Below, one piece after another: positions 49,081 through 52,000 of a stretch of DNA of 52,000 nt (the first letter of the stretch is position 1; each line of letters starts with the position of its first letter). The DNA lies in assembly GCA_002415025.1 (NCBI GenBank), contig DIBR01000012.1, positions 1 through 52,000 on the forward strand, in the 5' to 3' direction. The position numbers were made by a program, and so were the translations under genes. Source of the stretch: Spongiibacteraceae bacterium UBA5047. Lineage in GTDB: Bacteria; Pseudomonadota; Gammaproteobacteria; Pseudomonadales; Spongiibacteraceae. The notes beneath the pieces were generated by a model, which was not told where the DNA came from, did no database searches, and worked only from the letters and a program-made list of their open reading frames with translations.

Positions 49081-50694
49081 TTACAACCGCGCAATACCGA
49101 AACTGTTGGCATTCACACTGCGCGCATCGCCCTCTTTACAAACACTCAACACAAAGGCCACCACCGAGCGCGTGTCTCGCGGATCAATCAAGCCGTCGTC
49201 CCACATACGTGCAGTATTGGCCAGCGCATGGGATTTGGCTGCCATGGTATCGACGGTGTCCTTCTCCAGTGCATCCAGAAGCTCTTCATTCACCTGGCCG
49301 GCGCGTTCCATTTTCGCAGTGGCAACCTGACGCAAGACACTGCCCGCTTGCGCAGGCCCCATCACCGAAACAACGGTGCGCGGCCACGCAAACATAAAGC
49401 GCGGCTCCATACCCCTGCCGCACATGGCATAGTTTCCGGCACCGTAGGAACCGCCAACCACGATGCTGATACGCGGCACTTTGGCGTTGGTCACGGCCTG
49501 AATCAGTTTTGAGCCGTGTTTGATGATGCCGGCCTGCTCGGCTTCGGTGCCGACAATAAAACCGGTGGTGTTGTGCAAAAAAAGCAAGGGAATGCGCGAC
49601 TGTTCGCACAACTGAATAAACTGCCCGGCCTTGGCAGCGCCCTTGGCGGTGATCGGACCGTTATTACCGATAACCCCGCAAGCCCTGCCTTCCACATTCA
49701 TATGACCGCAAATGGTGCCAATATCAAAATCCGGTTTAAACTCCAGAAAATCAGAGCCATCGGCCAAGCGCGCAATAATTTCGCGCACGTCGTAAGGCGT
49801 TTTCGCGTCTTCCGGTACGATGCCCAACAATTCTTCGCTGGAATACACCGGCTCCTGATAATCGCGTGTCACATCGGCAGGCGCATGCCGGCTCCAGTCC
49901 AGCTTGCCCGCAATTTCGCGGGCGATGCGAATGCCGTCGGCGTCGTTCTCTGCCAGATAATCGGCGGTGCCTGCCAACTCCGCGTGCATTTCAGCACCGC
50001 CAATTCCCTCGTCCGTTGCGACTTCGCCGGTAGCGGCTTTCAACAACGCGGGGCCAGCCAGATAAACTGTGGACTGCTTGCGAATCATAATCACGTAGTC
50101 AGACAAGCCTGGCTGATAGGCGCCACCCGCTGTCGCGCTGCCGTGCACAACGGTAATCTGGGGAATGCCGGCAGCCGATAATTTTGCCTGAATGGCAAAG
50201 CCCGAGCCGGAAGGCCCGAAAAAATCACCGAGCAGCTTCAGGTTGCCCCCACCGCTCTGAGCGAGCGTTAGAACAGGCAGTTTGTTTTCCATCGCAATGC
50301 GCAACATGCGCTGGCGCTTGGTACTGCCGAGCGGCGTGATTGAGCCACCCTTGGTCAGGTAGTCATCCACCAGCACCATGCAGCGCACACCGGCGATATA
50401 GCCAATACCGGTGATACAGCTGCCGCCAGCGCCCGAGCCATCGGTATCTTCCTCTTGCAGATAACCACAGAGCGTCGACATCTCAAGAAAGGGCGAGCCG
50501 GCATCCAGCACCGCGCTCAGGCGCTCTCTGGGGGGCATCAGGCCGCGCTCGCGATAACGTGGTGTTTTGGCTTCAGCTGAAGCAATTACCCGCTGTTCGA
50601 TATCACGAAATTCCTGAATTGCCGCGCTCATAACCTCAGCGTTGCGTTTGAAGCTGCCTGACTGCGTATCAATCTGTGATTCGATAACTGCCAT
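49081..50694 (-). CDS. atuC: Acyl-CoA carboxylase beta subunit (carboxyltransferase), AtuC-like
   Basis: A 537-residue carboxyltransferase subunit of the geranyl-/methylcrotonyl-CoA carboxylase family. The N-terminal crotonase-like half has SGGGNLKLLGDFFGPSG and HGSATAGGAYQPG. The C-terminal half has IPLLFLHNTTGFIVG and VVGGSYGAGNYAMCGRGMEPRFMFAWP, which form the acyl-CoA and biotin pockets. The length matches Pseudomonas AtuC and LiuB (about 535-540). The ATG at 50692-50694 (MAVIES) has AGGA seven bases upstream; the frame stays open into the IS end, but that extension is element sequence. The gene is first in the preserved atu run, directly beside an IS481 element. Confidence 0.85.
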   Translation of the reverse strand: MAVIESQIDTQSGSFKRNAEVMSAAIQEFRDIEQRVIASAEAKTPRYRERGLMPPRERLSAVLDAGSPFLEMSTLCGYLQEEDTDGSGAGGSCITGIGYIAGVRCMVLVDDYLTKGGSITPLGSTKRQRMLRIAMENKLPVLTLAQSGGGNLKLLGDFFGPSGSGFAIQAKLSAAGIPQITVVHGSATAGGAYQPGLSDYVIMIRKQSTVYLAGPALLKAATGEVATDEGIGGAEMHAELAGTADYLAENDADGIRIAREIAGKLDWSRHAPADVTRDYQEPVYSSEELLGIVPEDAKTPYDVREIIARLADGSDFLEFKPDFDIGTICGHMNVEGRACGVIGNNGPITAKGAAKAGQFIQLCEQSRIPLLFLHNTTGFIVGTEAEQAGIIKHGSKLIQAVTNAKVPRISIVVGGSYGAGNYAMCGRGMEPRFMFAWPRTVVSVMGPAQAGSVLRQVATAKMERAGQVNEELLDALEKDTVDTMAAKSHALANTARMWDDGLIDPRDTRSVVAFVLSVCKEGDARSVNANSFGIARL

Positions 50695-50720
50695 AGTGTG
50701 TTCCTGCGTTTTGTTGTGCA

Positions 50721-50763
50721 ACCGGCACATCCTTTACAAAATAAACCGGGCACATCGTTTACA
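50721..50763. repeat. IS left terminal repeat, doubled motif
   Basis: Two tandem motifs: outer ACCGGCACATCCTTTACA (50721-50738) and inner ACCGGGCACATCGTTTACA (50745-50763). The transposase stop codon (TAA, 50759-50761 on the minus strand) falls in the inner copy. Confidence 0.8.
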
Positions 50764-51916
50764 CTTTTGGCGGCCTTATCAGGCCGTCATTTATTGCCAA
50801 ATGCCCCAAACGATAACGGTGGAAGTATAGATCCCAGCCGCCTTTGGGGTGCTCTTTCATCTCCACCGGCTCGCCGATGAGCGCTTGCGAGGTATAGATC
50901 AATTCCCCTCGCCATTTGATTTCTCCGTTACTGCGCACGCGCCGTACCGGGTGATCGCCGCTGTACTCCACTTCCGGCAGTTTCTCTGGGTAGCGCCGCT
51001 CCGACGCCCGATAATGAGAAACTGGTGTCTCCATGCCCAGCGATTCGTGTGGCCTCACCCCATTAAACTCCTGCCGGAAGCGCTCAAAAGCCTGCTGCTG
51101 TTGCCTGAGTGCCGCCGCTGGTGGGGTAATCACGCTGTCCTTCAGCGTCCGATGCATCCGCTCATGTCGCCCGTTTTGGTCCGGTCGGCCCGACTCTATC
51201 CGCTCGGGCACAATCCCCAGCCTGATCCACCACACGGACAGGCGGGATAACCCTGCCAAGCCCACCGACGCGAAGGGTGAGCCGTTATCGCTGCGTATCG
51301 CGTCTGGCAGACCGTAATTCCTGAAGGCCTTTTCCAACCAAGGCCGGGTGTCTGCCAGCGAGGGGCGGAGCAATCCGCGGCAAGCCAGCAGGTAGCGACT
51401 CGCGTTGTCCGTCACTGTTAACGGGTAGCACCAACGACCATCACCGGTTCTGAACTGCCCCTTGTAATCAATACTCCACACTTGATTCGGCAACAGGCCT
51501 TCTTTAAACGGCTCGGTATACGGCGGTGCCGAGCGACGTCGTTTGCGTCGTTGTACCAACCCTTGCCGTTTGAGTAACTCGCCCACAGTGCTTGGCGCTG
51601 GCCAAGACACCCCGGGCTGCGCTCGCTGCAGCACCGCCACCAGCTTCTTGGGCCCCCAATCCTGGTGCTTCAACTTGGCTGCGATCAAGGCATCAGCCAT
51701 CCATGACGGCATCTGGTTTGGGTGGCTCAACGGCGCCCGTGAACGTTCTGCCAAGCCTGTCACCCCGTCGTGCTCATAACGGGTCAACCACTTATCAACC
51801 GTCGGCCGACTTATTCCATAAATACGGGCAAGGGCACTCTTGCTGTAATCCCCAACCAGCCAGTCGCTAACCAGCTTTACCTTTTGATCCATTGGGCTTT
51901 CTCGTCTCCAGGGCAT
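50759..51916 (-). CDS. IS481-family transposase (DDE integrase)
   Basis: A 385-residue transposase. The N-terminal part (about residues 10-130) is a helix-turn-helix with YGISRPTVDKWLTRYE. The DDE rve core has the first Asp in NQVWSIDYKGQFRT, the second in AIRSDNGSPFAS, and the Glu in PDQNGRHERMHRTLKD. All three acidic residues are present, so it could be active. AGGAGG is eight bases before the ATG at 51914-51916 (MPWRRESP); a TTG two codons earlier is less likely. It reads in the same direction as the atu genes. Confidence 0.95.
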   Translation of the reverse strand: MPWRRESPMDQKVKLVSDWLVGDYSKSALARIYGISRPTVDKWLTRYEHDGVTGLAERSRAPLSHPNQMPSWMADALIAAKLKHQDWGPKKLVAVLQRAQPGVSWPAPSTVGELLKRQGLVQRRKRRRSAPPYTEPFKEGLLPNQVWSIDYKGQFRTGDGRWCYPLTVTDNASRYLLACRGLLRPSLADTRPWLEKAFRNYGLPDAIRSDNGSPFASVGLAGLSRLSVWWIRLGIVPERIESGRPDQNGRHERMHRTLKDSVITPPAAALRQQQQAFERFRQEFNGVRPHESLGMETPVSHYRASERRYPEKLPEVEYSGDHPVRRVRSNGEIKWRGELIYTSQALIGEPVEMKEHPKGGWDLYFHRYRLGHLAINDGLIRPPKV

Positions 51917-51949
51917 GAGCAATTCCTCCTGTGCTCATGCATCAATACC

Positions 51950-51993
51950 TGTAAACGATGTGCCCGGTCTAATCTGTAAACCATGTTACCGGT
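51950..51993. repeat. IS right terminal repeat, doubled motif
   Basis: Inner TGTAAACGATGTGCCCGGT (51950-51968) and outer TGTAAACCATGTTACCGGT (51975-51993), spaced by six bases. The inner copy is the exact inverse of the left inner copy. Confidence 0.8.
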
Positions 51994-52000
51994 CTGCACC

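Larger units (their letters stand above)
50716..51999 (-). mobile_element. IS481-family insertion sequence (ends approximate)
   Basis: About 1.28 kb with one integrase gene and related inverted ends. Each end has two copies of a ~19-bp motif in tandem. The inner motif TGTAAACGATGTGCCCGGT (51950-51968) is perfectly inverted at 50745-50763. A diverged outer copy lies at 51975-51993 and, inverted with one base deletion, at 50721-50738. Both outer ends extend to a GTGCA. The target duplication cannot be seen because the right flank is at the window edge. Confidence 0.85.

Noticed and set aside
44467..50694. Leucine/isovalerate (Liu) cluster
   Set aside because: The carboxylase pair alone could fit, but the overlapping atuA and absence of HMG-CoA lyase and isovaleryl-CoA dehydrogenase favour the Atu reading; not fully excluded.
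1..52000. tRNA, rRNA, riboswitch or toxin-antitoxin genes
   Set aside because: None recognised on either strand; the largest non-coding gaps hold repeats or promoter-like sequence only.

Overview
The window is chromosomal DNA of a free-living, probably marine gammaproteobacterium. YqcC (DUF446) and DUF3301 proteins are largely gammaproteobacterial. The mix of TonB-dependent receptors, a Spinster-type MFS carrier, a WS/DGAT acyltransferase, beta-oxidation genes and an acyclic-terpene (Atu) cluster resembles Cellvibrionales such as Spongiibacteraceae or Halieaceae. The genus is not established. No rRNA, tRNA, CRISPR array, prophage or plasmid gene was found.

Layout. (1) 1-9.5 kb is housekeeping and mixed metabolism: MFS carrier, DUF523/DUF1722 protein with class I photolyase, MscS-type channel, three tiny single-helix membrane ORFs (4764-5357), a TauD-like dioxygenase, a PAP2 phosphatase, an OYE-type flavoenzyme and ArfB. 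(2) 9.4-15.6 kb holds a pyridoxamine-phosphate-oxidase-like protein, a ~1,100-residue CehA/McbA-type lipoprotein, a small exported protein, a saccharopine-dehydrogenase-like protein and a DUF3301 protein. (3) 15.6-21.0 kb is a signalling locus: a Cache-PAS hybrid kinase overlapping a REC-PAS kinase, divergent from a FixJ/LuxR regulator. (4) 21.0-25.3 kb has YqcC, a DinG-type iron-sulfur helicase and an acyltransferase, flanked by repeat-rich spacers. (5) 25.3-35.1 kb is an uncharacterised uptake and catabolism locus. A minus-strand run (TonB receptor, DUF1838, DUF169-PCP_red, and an upstream polytopic membrane protein) is divergent from an amidohydrolase and a second TonB receptor. (6) 35.2-43.1 kb is lipid metabolism: two alpha/beta hydrolases, a WS/DGAT wax-ester/triacylglycerol synthase, thiolase, SDR, MaoC hydratase and a DmdC-like acyl-CoA dehydrogenase. 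(7) 43.4-50.7 kb has an XRE/MmyB-type regulator and a tight cluster that reads atuC-atuE-atuF-atuA, encoding a geranyl-CoA-carboxylase-like branch. (8) 50.7-52.0 kb is an IS481-family element ending about 21 bp from the atuC start codon.

Intergenic DNA between 21 and 45 kb carries three short repeat families. Two are REP-like hairpins whose stems vary in compensating ways around constant loops. The third is a non-palindromic 17-19-mer that also occurs beside the hairpins. No REP-associated transposase (RAYT) is present here. The best candidates for an undescribed system are the 25-35 kb locus and the three-member micro-ORF cluster. All functional calls are from reading sequence; no database search was run.
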